From Scylla paramamosain (lineage: Eukaryota > Arthropoda > Malacostraca > Decapoda > Portunidae): 64,000 nt of DNA. The position numbers were made by a program, and so were the translations under genes. Position 1 is the stretch's first letter; each line of letters opens with the position of its first letter. Shown in pieces: positions 12,226-24,573 of the stretch. The notes below the pieces were generated by a model. The model had not been told where the DNA came from, did not search any database, and saw only the letters and a list, made by a program, of their open reading frames with translations. The stretch covers positions 5,568,501 through 5,632,500 of the forward strand of contig NC_087158.1 of NCBI RefSeq assembly GCF_035594125.1, written 5' to 3'.

Positions 12226-14583
12226 CAAGTATTTTGAGTCTTTTGTAATATTGTTACGTAAAAAAACGCCTAAATGAATCGGAAATACCCTATATGGGAA
12301 AAATTAAAAGACATTACGAGAGACGTGTATTATGAGTGTTTTTGATTTTCTTAGTATCAAAAGGGTAAAACCCATGAAAAGACTCTATATGGAGAAACAG
12401 AACAATACTGCCAAAATATAAACGTGCATTTTGAGTGTTATGACATTGTTAGTTACCAAAAAGCCAAAATTCATGCAAAGACCCATATATAGATATATGA
12501 AACGACTTTAAGAACGTATGAAAATACCACATATAGAGAAACAGAATACATTAACCAAAAACGTGTATTTTGTGTTTTTTTTTTTAGCTTATTATGTAGA
12601 AAATCGCCTGTCATCAAACAAATCACCCTGCATATTGAAATAAAAAGGACATTACGAGAAACGTTTGTTGTGTTTTTTTTTTTATTACTTTCTTAAGTAC
12701 CAAATCAGTACTTCAATAGTGCTCTGAAGAAAAAGAACAAACTTACCAAAAAAGGGTATTTTTTTACATTCATAATTACCAAAACGCCATGTATAGGTTG
12801 CATGTAAAGCAACCTATATGAAGAAACGAAACGAAATCACTAGAAACTTGTCTTTTGTTATTTTTTGAGCGTGTTAGGCACCAAATCAGTAAGAAGCAAC
12901 AAAATCACCCCATAGGGGAATAAAAAAAACAACTTTACTAAAACGTGTCTTTAGAGTGTTTTTTAGGTTCTTACGAACTAAAATGTCAAAATACATGCAA
13001 ACACCCTGTTAGGTACCAAAGCACCAAAAAACAGCCTGTTTGAGGAAACGAAAGGACATGACAAAAAACGTGTATTATGAGTTTTTTTTTTTTTACTTCT
13101 CAGGTACCAAAACGTAAAAATGGAGAAAAAAAAAAAACATTACCAAAATCGTGTAATTTGAATTTTTTTTTTCATATTGTCAGGTAGCAAAACACCATAA
13201 TATTTACTCGCTATACGAGAAAATTAAACAACAATGTAAGAAATGTGTTTTTATGTGTTTTTCAGCGTGTTAGGCACGAAAACGCTAAATAACATGGAAA
13301 GCACCTTATATAGAAATGCAAAATAATAAGCATGTCTTTTAAGTGTTTTAAACTTTTTACGTTCCAAAACGCTAAAACACGTGCAACAAACACGAATAAT
13401 CTTACCAAATAGAAAAAAAACTTTACCAAAAACGTGTATTTTGAGTCTTTTTGAGTCTGTTACGTACATCATCTTAAAAATGCATCTAAAACACCCTGTA
13501 TGAGGAAAACGATAGGACATTACGAAAAACGTGCATCATCAGAGTTTTGAGTCTCTTAGGTACCAAACACTAAACCGCCTGAATGAAAATTAAATATATT
13601 CTATATCTCTTAATAGAGAAGCAGAACATCACCAAAAACGTGTTTTTGAGTTTTTTTTTTCCTTTTTATGTACCAAAACGTCAAAATACATACGAAGCAT
13701 CCTATATGGGAAAATGGAAAGACATTTGGAGAAACATGTTTTATTTGTGTTTTTGAGCTTCCTAAGTAAGCTTCCTAAGTACCAAAACGCTGAAAAGGAT
13801 GAATAGCACCCTATAGAGAGAAAAAGAACATTACCTAAAATCTTTATTTTGAGCGTTTTTCACATTATGTAGCAAAATATCATAATGCATGCAGACCCCT
13901 ATATGAAGAAGCAAAACGATATTACAGGAAACGTGTCTTTTGAGTGTTTACTTGAGTGTTAGGAATCAAAATGCTAAAAAGCATTGAAAGCACCCTATTT
14001 AGCAATATAAAATAACATTACCAAGAAAGTATCTTTAGAGTATTTTTTTTTTAACCTTCTTACATCCGAAATCGCTGAAAAGCATGTAAAACAACCTTTA
14101 CGGAGAAACAAATTAACATTACCAAAAACTTATATTTTGATTGTTTTTGTGCTTTTTAAGTATAAAAGTGCCAAACTACACGCAAAGCATCCTACATGGA
14201 GAAAAGAAAGGACATTACGAGAAAAGTGTATTATGAGAGATTTTGAGCTTTTTAGGTACCCAGACTCAAAAACACATGATTAGAACTTTATATGGAAAAA
14301 ATAACTCTACCGAAAACTTTTACTTAAACTTTTTTTTCATATTGTTAAGTACCAAAAAACAAAATGCATTGGAAGCCCCCTTTATCGGGAAACGAAACGA
14401 CATTATCATCAACGTGTCTTTTGAGTGTTTTTCAACGTGTTAGACACCAAAACGCCGAAAAGCATGGAAAGCGCTCCATAAAAAAAAAAAAAAAAAATAA
14501 CATTACTAAAAACGTGTTTTAAAGGTTCTTATGTACAGAAACGCTAAAACTCAAGCAAAACACCCTTTATAGAGAAGCGAAAT
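12226..14583 (+). repeat. Diverged satellite monomers without HOR order
   Basis: From about 12,226 the fixed 12-monomer order is lost, but monomers of about 95 bp continue on the same strand, with ACATTACGAGAAACGTGTAT, GTGTTTTTGAGCTTCCTAAG and GGTACCAAAACGCTGAAAA variants. Divergence between neighbours is greater than in the HOR blocks. No coding region is recognisable. The last monomer runs into the LINE at about 14,584. Confidence 0.88.
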
Positions 14584-15276
14584 AAATATTTCGTTGATAA
14601 ATTATATTCAGGACAGTTAGGGAATATCCCTTACAGAAGAATACGATCGCAGAAGAATGATCCTAAACGGATGACTGAGGTTAAAACATTATATAGGGCG
14701 AAAGAGAAGTATATATGAGATTAAAGACAGGGAAGTGGTTTTAAGGCCATAATATAATGAATTAGAAAAGCCAGGAGTTTAACAAGGAAAGCTAAAAATA
14801 GTTATGAATTAAAGATAGCCAGCCAAGCGAAGATGGACCCCAAGGGATTTTATCAGGCATATAAGACGAAGAATAGAGAAAAATAGTTTCTTAAAGACAG
14901 CAGAATGGGACCTGATTAGTTGTTGGGAGGAGATTAGTAAAATTGTGAACGAGTATTTTTTAACTGTCTTTGCCCAGGAAAACATGCAGGATTTGCCGAA
15001 TAGTGACAAGATATTTAGAGTAGAAGAAAATGAGAAGCTGACAGATATTACCATAACTAAGAGATAGTGGAACAGGAGATAGATAAGCTGAAAAGTTCAA
15101 GTCACCAGCACCAGATGAAATATATTCCAGAGTATTTAAGGAATGGAAAAAGGTTATAAGTACATTGTTAGTTTTTGTCCTTAGGAAATCACTTTAGTCA
15201 TGTGAGGTATCGGTAATGTGGAGGCAGGCAAATCTAATACCTACCTTTAAGAAAGGAGAAAAAAAAATTAACGTCT

Positions 15277-15404
15277 AATTATAGACCTGTCAGCTTAACT
15301 TCTGTTCAATGTAAAATAATTGAGTCAATAATAGCGAAGAACATTTAAGAGCATTTAGTCAAACATAACTTGATAAATCAGTTACAGCATGGCTTCACGA
15401 AAGC
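15277..15404 (+). pseudogene. Reverse transcriptase fragment, fingers region (LINE copy 1)
   Basis: The frame reads SNYRPVSLTSVQCKIIESII, then an in-frame stop, then EHLVKHNLINQLQHGF. The NYRPVSLT and QHGF motifs are the conserved early RT blocks of non-LTR elements. The frame breaks shortly after 15,400, where the following piece continues in another frame. This section is missing from LINE copy 2. It is nonfunctional. Confidence 0.8.
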
Positions 15405-15646
15405 CATGTCTTACCTGTTTGTCTTACCTGACAAACTTGGTAAGTTTATACAGTAAGGTTTACCAAGCGGAAGATAATGATGATAGTTATGGCATCCTAT
15501 ATCAGGACTTTAGTAAAGCGTTTGACAAGGTACCCCATCAGAGGCTACTGAGAAAGGTTAGGGCGCACGAGAGAGATAAGGTGTTTAGATTGGATAAGGT
15601 CATGGCTAAGCGGCAGGCGACAGAGTGTTGTAATAAACGGCTTTAA
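15389..15646 (+). pseudogene. Reverse transcriptase fragment with motif A (LINE copy 1)
   Basis: The open stretch of 85 codons contains ILYQDFSKAFDKVPHQRLL, which is RT motif A. The first Asp of DFSKAFD is the expected catalytic residue and is kept. After KVMAKR the reading frame is wrong (QATECCNKRL, then stop), and the family-like continuation RRQSVVINGFKSEWGQ is in another frame from about 15,615. The apparent start Met is not a real start. It belongs to the enclosing LINE and is a decayed remnant. Confidence 0.85.
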
Positions 15647-15971
15647 ATCCGAGTGGGGTCAAGTAATTATTTGGGTGACAAAGGGATTATTAGTATTAGG
15701 GCCGATGTTGTTTGTATTATATGTCAATGACTTGGATAGTGGAATTAGTAGTGTTGTTAGTAAATTTGTGTATGACACGAGAATATGTAGATTAATTAGG
15801 TCAGAATCGCATACCATCGCCTTGCAGGCAGATTTGGATAGGATGAACGAATGGACAGACAGATGGCAAATGCAGTTTAATATCAACAAATGCAAAGCAC
15901 TTAGCGTAAGTAGAAGAAACCCACACAGTAGTTACACAATGAACAACCAAGTTCTGGTAGGTTCAGAGTAA
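15615..15971 (+). pseudogene. Reverse transcriptase fragment with damaged catalytic box (LINE copy 1)
   Basis: The frame reads from RRQSVVINGFKSEWGQVI through GPMLFVLYVNDLDSGISS to KFVYDTRICRLI and WTDRWQMQFNINKCKALS. The catalytic box, F-A-D-D in copy 2, reads F-V-Y-D here, so the first of the paired Asp residues is lost. A stop follows VLVGSE, where the family-like text (EKDLRFKVNSEL) continues. A reverse transcriptase with this box would not be expected to work. Confidence 0.87.
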
Positions 15972-16061
15972 GAAAAAGATTTGAGATTTAAAGTTAACTC
16001 TGAACTCCGTCTAAGAAAGCAATGCAAAGAGGCCAGAAACAAAGCAAATAGTGTATTATGA

Positions 16062-16310
16062 TTCATTTTCAGGAATGTTAAAAGTAGAACACCCGAAGTA
16101 ATATTAAAGTTACATTTGGCACTAGTCAGACTTCATCTAGACTATGCTGTCCAATTCTGGTCACCACATCACAGGAAGGATAAAGGTCTATTAGAATCAG
16201 TACAAAGGAGAATGACTAAAAGGATACAGGGGATGAGGAGTATTCCTTACGAAGCGAGATTGAAGCTGTTAAATTTACATTCTTTAGAGAGACGTAGGTT
16301 AAGAGTTTAA
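16062..16310 (+). pseudogene. LINE C-terminal (thumb/tail) fragment (LINE copy 1)
   Basis: The frame opens after a stop at 16059-16061 and reads TPEVILKLHLALVRLHLDYA, then VQFWSPHHRKDKGLLESVQR and LNLHSLERRRLRV. This is the conserved post-RT region of arthropod non-LTR elements. Compared with copy 2, about 20 bp (GACCTGATAGAAGTCTTTAA) is missing just after LRV, which shifts the frame into a stop. The rest of the tail is present in pieces up to about 16,560. Confidence 0.85.
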
Positions 16311-16635
16311 GTGGTACATGGGTTATAACAAGGGGAACATAAGGAAAAATTCTTAGAATCTGTAGCCATGATAGAACAAGAAAAACGGGTTAAACCCTGA
16401 AAACTTGTTGTTCAAAAAGGAGACAGGAAAGAATTCGTTCTAAACTAGAGTAGTAGATGATTGAAACGGACGTATTAATCAAGTTGTTAGTGCTGAGGCA
16501 TTTGGGAACTGTAAGAAAAAATTACACATTTATGGATGGGGATGATAGGTGGAAATAGGTAGGCATATTTCATACAAGTACTGCCACGTGTAGGCCTGAT
16601 GCCTTCTTGCAGATTTACTTATTCCTTATGTTCTT

Positions 16636-19315
16636 ATTACCAAAAGCGTGTATTTTCAGTGTTTTTTTCAGCTATTACGTTAAAAAAATGCCAAAATGCA
16701 TGCAAAGCACCCCATATGAGGAAAAAAAGGGACATTACGAGAAACGTGCACTATAAGAGTTTTTGAGATTCTTAGATACCAAAACGCTAAAATTCTTGAA
16801 TAACACTCTTAATTGAGAAACGAACAACCTTACCAAATGCGTGTTTTTTAATTGTTTTTCACATTCTTGGTTACCAAAACCCAAAATTTCACGCGAAAAT
16901 AGCTTTATATGGGAAAAAAAATTACATTACCATAAAAGTGTCTTTTGAGTGTTTTTGAGCGTGTTAGGCAATAAAGCACTAAAAAGAAGGGCAATCACAT
17001 TACATGTAAATAAAACCAACTTTTACCAAGAACTTACCTTTAAGTGTTTTTGAGCTCCTTACATACCAAAACGCTAAAACGCATGTAAAACATCCTTTAT
17101 GGAGAAACAGAAAAACATTACCAAAAACATGTATTTTGAGTGTTTTTGATCATGTTACCTATAAAAACGCTTAAATACATGCAAAGAACCCTATGTTTTG
17201 GAAACAAAAGGATATTACGAGAAAAGTGTATTATGAGTGTTCTTAAGTTCCTTAAGTACCAAAAAGCTAAAACCCACAAATATCACTCTTTATAAAGAAA
17301 CAAAAAAAAAAAAAGTAAAATAAAGAAAAAAATACCATTTTTTTTAATCTTCATAGATACCGAGATGCCAAAATTCTGTAAAAATGCAGTGAAATTATGT
17401 GGAAAAAAGAACATTATCGAAAAAGTTGATTTTAGCTTTTTTTTCGGACTGATATGTTCCAAACCCTAAAGTGCATGCAAAGCCATCTATATGAGGAAAT
17501 TAAACGACTTTCCAAGAAAACTGTCTTTTGAGTGTTTTTCAGCATGTTAGGCACCAAAACGATAAATAATATGGAAGTTTCTCTGTATGGGAATGTAAAA
17601 GAAAATTACTGAAAACGTATCTGTTTAGTGTTTTACGTAGAAAAACGCTAAAACGGATGCAAACCAAACAATATCAAGAAATAGAAAAACATTACCAAAA
17701 AGGTATATTTTGAGTGTTTTTTGAGCTTGTTACCTACAAAAAACACAAAAAATGGATGCTAAGCCCTCTATATTGGGCAACAAAGGATATTACGAGAAAC
17801 GTGTATAATGAGTGTTTTATAGTTTCACAAGAACTATAAGGCAAAAAACGCAAAAAAATCGTGTGTATGGAGAAGTTTCTTAGATACCAAAGTGCTGAAA
17901 CTCATAAATACCACTCTTAATTGAGAAACAGAACATCCTTACTATATGCGTGTATTTTGAGTGTTTTTCACATTCTTAGTTACTAAAACCCAAAATTGCA
18001 TACGAAACTAACTTTATTTTGGAAAAAAAAAATGACATTACCAGAAAAGTGTCTTTTGAGTGTTTTTGAGCGTGTTAGGCAATAAAGCACTAAAAAGCAG
18101 GGCAATCACATTACATGGGAATAAAACCAACTTTTACCAGGAACTTGACTTTAAGTGTTTTTGATCTCCTTACATACCAAAACACTAAAACGCATGGAAA
18201 ACACCCTTTATTGAGAAACAGAATAACATTACAAAAACATATATTTTGAATGTTTTTGATGATGTTATCTATAAAAACGCTTAAATACGTGCAAAGAACC
18301 TTATGTTTAAGAAAGGAAAGGACATTACGAGAAACGTGTATTATGAATGTTTTTAAGTTCCTTAAGTACCAAAAAGCTAAAACTCACAAATAAAACTCTT
18401 TATTTAGAAAAAATAAATAAATAAAAAATATAGAATTTTTTTTTTTATTCATCTTCATAGGTACCGTGATGCCAAAATTCTGGCAAAATTCAGGGCAATT
18501 ATGTGATAAAAGAAAATTATCTAAAAAGTTAATTTTTATCTTTTTTTTTTCGGACTGTTATGTACCAAACCCTAAAGTGCATGCAAAGCCACCTACATGG
18601 AAAAATTAAACGACTTTACCAGAAACCTGTCTTTTGAGTGTTTTTCAGCATGTTAAGCAACAAAACGATAAATAATATGGAAATCAATCAATATGGGAAT
18701 GGAAAACAAAATTACTGAAAACGTGTCTTTTCAGTGTTTTACGTAGAAAAACGCTAAAACGGATGCAAACCAACCAATATGAAGAAATAGAATAACCTTA
18801 CCAAAAAGGTATATTTTGAGTGTTTTTGAGCTTGTTACCTACAAAAAACGCGAAAATGGATGGAAAGCATTCTATATTGGGAAACAAAAGGACATTACGA
18901 GAAACGTGTATAATGAGTGTTTTATAGTTTCACAAGAATCACAAGGCAAAACACGCAAAAACTCGTATATATGGAGAAGTTTTCTTAGATACCAAAATGC
19001 TGAAACTCATGAATAACACTCTTGATTGAGAAACAGAACAACCTTACCAAATGCGTGTATTTTGAGTGCTTTTCATATTCTTAGTTACCAAAACCCCAAA
19101 TTGCATGCGAAACTAGCTTTATGTGGGGAAAAAAATGACATTACCAGAAAAGTGTCTTTTGAGTGTTTTTGATCGTGATAGGTAATAAAGCACTAAAAAG
19201 CTGGGCAATCACATTACATGGGAATAAAACCAACTTTTACCGAGAACTTGCCTTTAAGTGTTTTAAAGCTCCTCACATACCAAAACGCTAAAACGCATAC
19301 AAAACAGAGAAACAG
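16636..19315 (+). repeat. Satellite HOR array, block 3
   Basis: Immediately after the LINE the interrupted monomer resumes (ATTACCAAAAGCGTGTATTT) and the HOR order returns. Landmarks fall near 17345 and 18449, a period of about 1,104 bp. The order dissolves near 19,315, after CGCTAAAACGCATACAAAAC. No gene is visible. Confidence 0.92.
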
Positions 19316-20234
19316 AAAAACATTACCAAAAACGTGTGCTTTGATTGTTTCCCAGCTTTTTATATTTAAAATTTTCAAAATATATGTAAAGGACCCTATT
19401 TCGGGTAACGAAACGACATTCCCGGAAACATGTGTTTTTATTACTTTTAAGCATAGTAGGCACCTAACACTAGAAAAAAAAAAGATAAGGAAAATACTCT
19501 ATATAGGAAAACAAAACATGAAAATTTTTTTTCCTGTGTTTTGAGCTCATTACGTAACGAAACTCTAAAATGCGTCGAAACCACCCATTATTAAAGAAAC
19601 AGAAGATCGTTAGCAAAAAGCTGTGTTTTGATGTTTTTCTTGAGCTTATTAGGTAATAAAACGCCAAAATTCATGCAAAATACCTTATATAGGGAAACGA
19701 AACGATATTAACAATATTCCCCATGTCAGGTACCAAAACGGGAAAATGCATACAAAGAACCCTAAATGAAGAAACAGAACAACATTACCAATATCTTGTG
19801 TTATGAAAATTTTGGAGCTTGTTAGGTAGTAAAACGAGAAAGTGCAAGCAAAGCACCCTATATGGGACAAAAAAAATTAAAATTTTTTTTTTCTATTTCT
19901 TATGTACAAACACGTTAAAACACATACAAAATAATGTGTAATGGAGAAACAGGACAACATTGCCAAAAACGTGTATTTTGAGTGTTTTTGAGCTTCATAA
20001 GTACCAAAATGCCAAAATACATGCAAAGATACCTCGTTGCAGTAGCGGAACGATATTACCAGAAAATTGTCATATGGGTTGTTTTGGGGTATATTAAGCA
20101 TCATATCGCTGAAAAAAAAACATTTTTTTTTTAGTTTCTTGCGTACCAAAACACTCAAACGCGTGGAAAATAACTTTTTATGGAGAAACATACCTAGGTT
20201 AGGTATTGAGTGTTTTTCAGCTTTCTTAGCATGC

Positions 20235-20280
20235 ATATCGGGTAATATGCATGCCAAAAAGCATGCATATTACCCGATAT
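20235..20280. repeat. Perfect 20-bp hairpin in the satellite
   Basis: The arms 20235-20254 (ATATCGGGTAATATGCATGC) and 20261-20280 are exact reverse complements with the 6-nt loop CAAAAA. The right arm resembles the common monomer text (GCATGCAAATTACCCGATAT), so the left arm looks like an inverted local copy of it. Confidence 0.92.
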
Positions 20281-23200
20281 TAGGAAACGAAACGATATTA
20301 ACAGAGAAGTGCATTATAAGATTTTGTCCAAAACTCAAAAATATATGAATAACACTCTATATAAAGAAACAGAACAATGTTACGAAAAACGTGTATTACA
20401 AGTTTTTTTTTTTTCGCAATGTTAGATAATAGAACTCCAAAATGCATACAAATCACCCTATCGAAGAAACAGAACATTACCAAACAAGTGTATTATGAGT
20501 GTTTTTCCCTGTGTTAGGTACTAAAACGCCAAAATGCATACAAAGTAGCCGATATGAAGAAACAGAACAAATTTATTAGAAAAAAAAAATATAATGAGTG
20601 TTTTTGTGCTTGTTAGGTACTAAAACGCTTAAGTGCATGCAAAGCACGCTGTATGGGAAAAATAAAGGACATTCTTTTGATTGTTTTTTTTTTTCTGCTT
20701 ACGTACTAAAATGTCAAAATGCATGCAAAACGCCATTCATGGGCAAGTAGAACAACATTACAAACTTGTGTGTTTTAAGCGTTTTCCATCTTGTTAGGTA
20801 CAAAGACGACAAAATGCATGCAAAATATCCTATTTGGGGTAATAAAACGATTTTACCAGAAACGTGTCATTTTTTTTTTTATTTTACATGAAAACGCTGA
20901 TAAGAATGGAAAACACTGTACATGGGAAAATAAAACATTATCAAAAACGTGTCTTTTGCGTGTTTTTGAGCTTATTACGTACCAAATCGCTAAAACGCTC
21001 CAAAACAATCTTTATAGAGGAACAGAACATTACCAAAAACGGGTGTTTTGAGTGTTTTTGGGTTTGAAAGGTACCAAAACGCCAAAATGCATGCAAATTA
21101 CCCGATATTTTGAAATAAAACGATATTAACAGAAAAGTCTATTAAGAGTGTTTTTTTGAGGTTGTTATTTACCAAAACGATAATGTGCATGCAAAGCACT
21201 CTATTTGAGAAAAGCAAACAACACTGCAAAAAAAATTTGCCTTTTAACAACGCATGCAAAACACCTCTTATTGAGAAACCTAACAACATTACTGAAAACG
21301 TGTGTGTTTAATATTTTCCAGCTGGTTAGATACTAGAACGACATTAACAGAAAACGTGCCATTTGGATGTTTTTGAGCATATTAAGCACCAAAACTCTAA
21401 AACACATGAAAAATACTTTACAAGGGAAGACAAAATAACATTATCATCGTGTGTATTTTGAGGGTTTATCTTCTTATGTACCAAAACGCTAAAACGCGCG
21501 AATATTTGTATATGTGGAGAAACAGAATAACATTACCAAAAACCTACTGTGAGTGTTTTTCTTTGTGTTTAATTATTAAAACTCCAAAATGCATACAAAG
21601 CACTCATACAGATTGCTTTATATGCATTTTGGATACAAAAACGTGCGTTATGTTGTTTTTTTTTAAAGCTCGTAACATACCAAAAAGTTCAAACATGCGA
21701 AACGCTTTTTATGGAGAAACAGAGCAACGTTGCCAAAAAACATGTTTTGGGTTTTTTTTTTTTTCCAGCATGCTGGGTACCAAAATAACAAAACACATGC
21801 AAAGTATCCTATTTGAGTTAAGGAAACGGCATTTCCAGAGATGTGTCATTTCTGTGTTTTTTTTTTTTTAGCATATTAGCCACAAAAAAACTATAAAAAC
21901 ATTGAAAACACTCTATATGGGAAAATACAACATTATCAAAAACACGTCTTTTGAGTGTTTTTGAGCTTCTTCCGTACCAAAAGTCTAAAACAGTGTAAAA
22001 GTGTTTATAGAGAAACAGAACAACATTACCAAAAATAGTGTTTCTTCATTGTTTTTGAGCTTGTAAGGTAACAAAACACCAAAGTCCATGATAATCACCC
22101 GATATGGGGAAACGAAACGATATTAACAGAAACGTGTGTTATAATTGTTTTTTTTAACTTCTTCTGTACCAAAACGCTAAAAACACGTGAATATTGAGAA
22201 ACAGAACAGCATCATCAAAAACTTGTATTATAAGTGCTTTTCTCAATGTTAGATCCCAAAATGCTAAAATTCATATAAAGCACCCTATAAGAAGAAACAG
22301 AATGATATTACAAAAACCTGTATTATAAGTGTTTTTACCAAAACGCTAAAGCGCATGCAAACTCCCAATAAGGCAAAAACAAATAACAATAGCAAAAACG
22401 TGTCTTTTGAACGTTTTTCAGCTTCTTAGTACCAAAACGCGGAAACGCATACAAAACGTTGTTCATGGAGAAACAAGTATATAACCGAGAATTTGTCTTT
22501 TCATTGTTTTCAAACTTGTTGGGTACCAAAACGTGAAAATGCATGCAAACTACCCTATTTGGGTAGCGAATCGACATGACCAGAAACGTGTAATTTGTGT
22601 GATTTGAGCATATTAGGCACGAAAACGCTAGAAAGCAGAGGGAAACAAAGCAACATTATCAACAACGTGTCTTTTAAGAAATCTTAAGCTTCTTACGTAC
22701 CAAAACGCTGAAACATATGTAAAACACCCTTTAAGGTGAAACAAAACTATATTAAGAAAAACGTGTGTTTTGAGTGTTTTTGAGCTATTTAGGTAACAAA
22801 CGCCAAAATGCATCCAAAGTATCCGTTACTGGGAAATGAAATGATATTAACAGAAACGTGTGTTATAAGTGTTTTTCAACATTATTGATACCAAAACACT
22901 AAATTACGTGAATCGCTCTCTATATGGAAAAATAGAACAACATTACCAAAAAAGTGTATTATGAGTGTTTTCGCCATGTTACGTACTAAAACGTCAAATG
23001 CAGACAAGCACCCTATATGACAAAAAAAAAAAAAAAAAAGATTACTAAAATGGTGTATCATGAGTGTTATTAAGATTGTTAGGTACCAAAACGCTAAAAT
23101 GCACGCAAATTACCCTATATTTGAATAGCAAACAACAATACCAAAAACATCTTTTCATTAGTTAACAACCCTCCAAAATATATACAAATCACCCTATCCG

Positions 23201-24438
23201 GGGTTAGAAGACGACATTCTCAGAAAGGGTGTTTTTTGAGGATATTTGGCACCAAACGGTAAAAAGGAAGAAAAACATTCACTATAAAATATCAAAACTG
23301 TGTATTTTGTGTTTCTTTTTTTAAGCTTCTTACGTACCAAAACGCTAAAACACGTGTTAAATACCCTTTAGAGAGAAAATGAACAACATTACCAAAAACG
23401 TATGATATGTGTGTTTTCCAGATTGTTAGGTTTAGGTATTAAAACGCCAAAATGAATGATTTGATATGTCTAAAGGAAACAATATTAACAGAAACGTGTA
23501 TTATGAGCGTTTTTTTTTAGGTTCTTATGTACCAAAACGCTAAAATTCATGAATAGCAATCTATATGGAGAAACAAAACAACATTATAACTATGTTAAGT
23601 GCCAAAATGCCAAAATGCATACAAAACACCCTACATAGAGAAATCAGAACATTATCTAAAATGTGTATTATAAGTGTTTTGAGCTTATTATTTGCCAAAA
23701 CGCTAAAAGTGCATACAAAAAATCCTTCATAGAGAAAGAAAAAAATGCAAAAAAAAGAACATATTGAGTGTTGTTGAGCTTCTTAGCTATCAAAACTGCA
23801 AAATGAATGAAATCACCATTTTAGTAGCCGAACGAGATCACCAAAAAAAAAAAAACTCTTTTTGAGTGTTTTTGAAAATCTTATGTACAAAAACGCTCTA
23901 TACTGGAAAAGCAAACAATATAACCAAAAACATGTATTTTTAGTGTTTTTCAGCTTCTCCCTTTATATATAAACAGAAAAAAATTCTATAAAACGTGTTT
24001 ATTCAGTGTTTTTGAGCTTCTTATCTACCAAAACTGCAAAATGCATGCAAAGCACGGAGCGACGTTACCAGAAAGATATTTTTTGAGTGTTTTTGAGCTT
24101 CTGAGAATGTCGTCTTCTACCAAAACGCTAAACCGCGTGGAAAACACGTTTTATGGGGATACATTACAAAAAAAAAAGTGTGATTTGAGCGTTTTCCAGC
24201 TTGTTAGAAACCAAAACGTGAAATTCAATGGAAATATCACGGTATTGGAAAATAATGGATATTTAAAGAGTATTATGAGTATTTTCAGCTTCTTAGGTTA
24301 AAAAAAAAAAGGCTAAAAAAAACGTCAATAACACACTATATCTAGAGACAGAACAATAGTACCAAAAACGTCTTTTATATGTTTTTGAGCTTCTTAGGTG
24401 CTAAATCACTAAAGTGCATGCAAAGCACCCTGTATGTG

Positions 24439-24573
<135 letters not shown>

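Larger units (their letters stand above)
14584..16635 (+). mobile_element. LINE (non-LTR retrotransposon) copy 1, 5'-truncated and decayed
   Basis: A block of clearly different composition interrupts one satellite monomer. Translation in shifting frames gives reverse-transcriptase pieces: NYRPVSLTS, FSKAFDKVPHQRLL, VLGPMLFVLYVNDLD, then WQMQFNINKCK, LDYAVQFWSPHHRKD and SVQRRMTKRIQGMRS. The 3' end is not poly(A) but a short CTTATGTTCTTATT repeat, as in CR1/L2-type LINEs. The left flank (CACCCTTTATAGAGAAGC) and right flank (ATTACCAAAAGCGTGTATTT) together rebuild a satellite monomer without an obvious target-site duplication. No endonuclease domain is present, so this is a 5'-truncated copy. The clade is uncertain (CR1/L2/Jockey group). 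The wording of the protein resembles LINEs I associate with decapod crustaceans, from memory only. Confidence 0.9.

Noticed and set aside
13204..13218. TTACTCGCTATACGAG, a pair of footprint-like strings
   Set aside because: It aligns to the ordinary monomer stretch (AAGCACCCTATATGAG) by substitutions, without inserted bases.
14584..16635. LINE copies as active elements
   Set aside because: Both lack the endonuclease region and carry several frameshifts and stops. Copy 1 has lost a catalytic Asp, and copy 2 lacks part of the RT.
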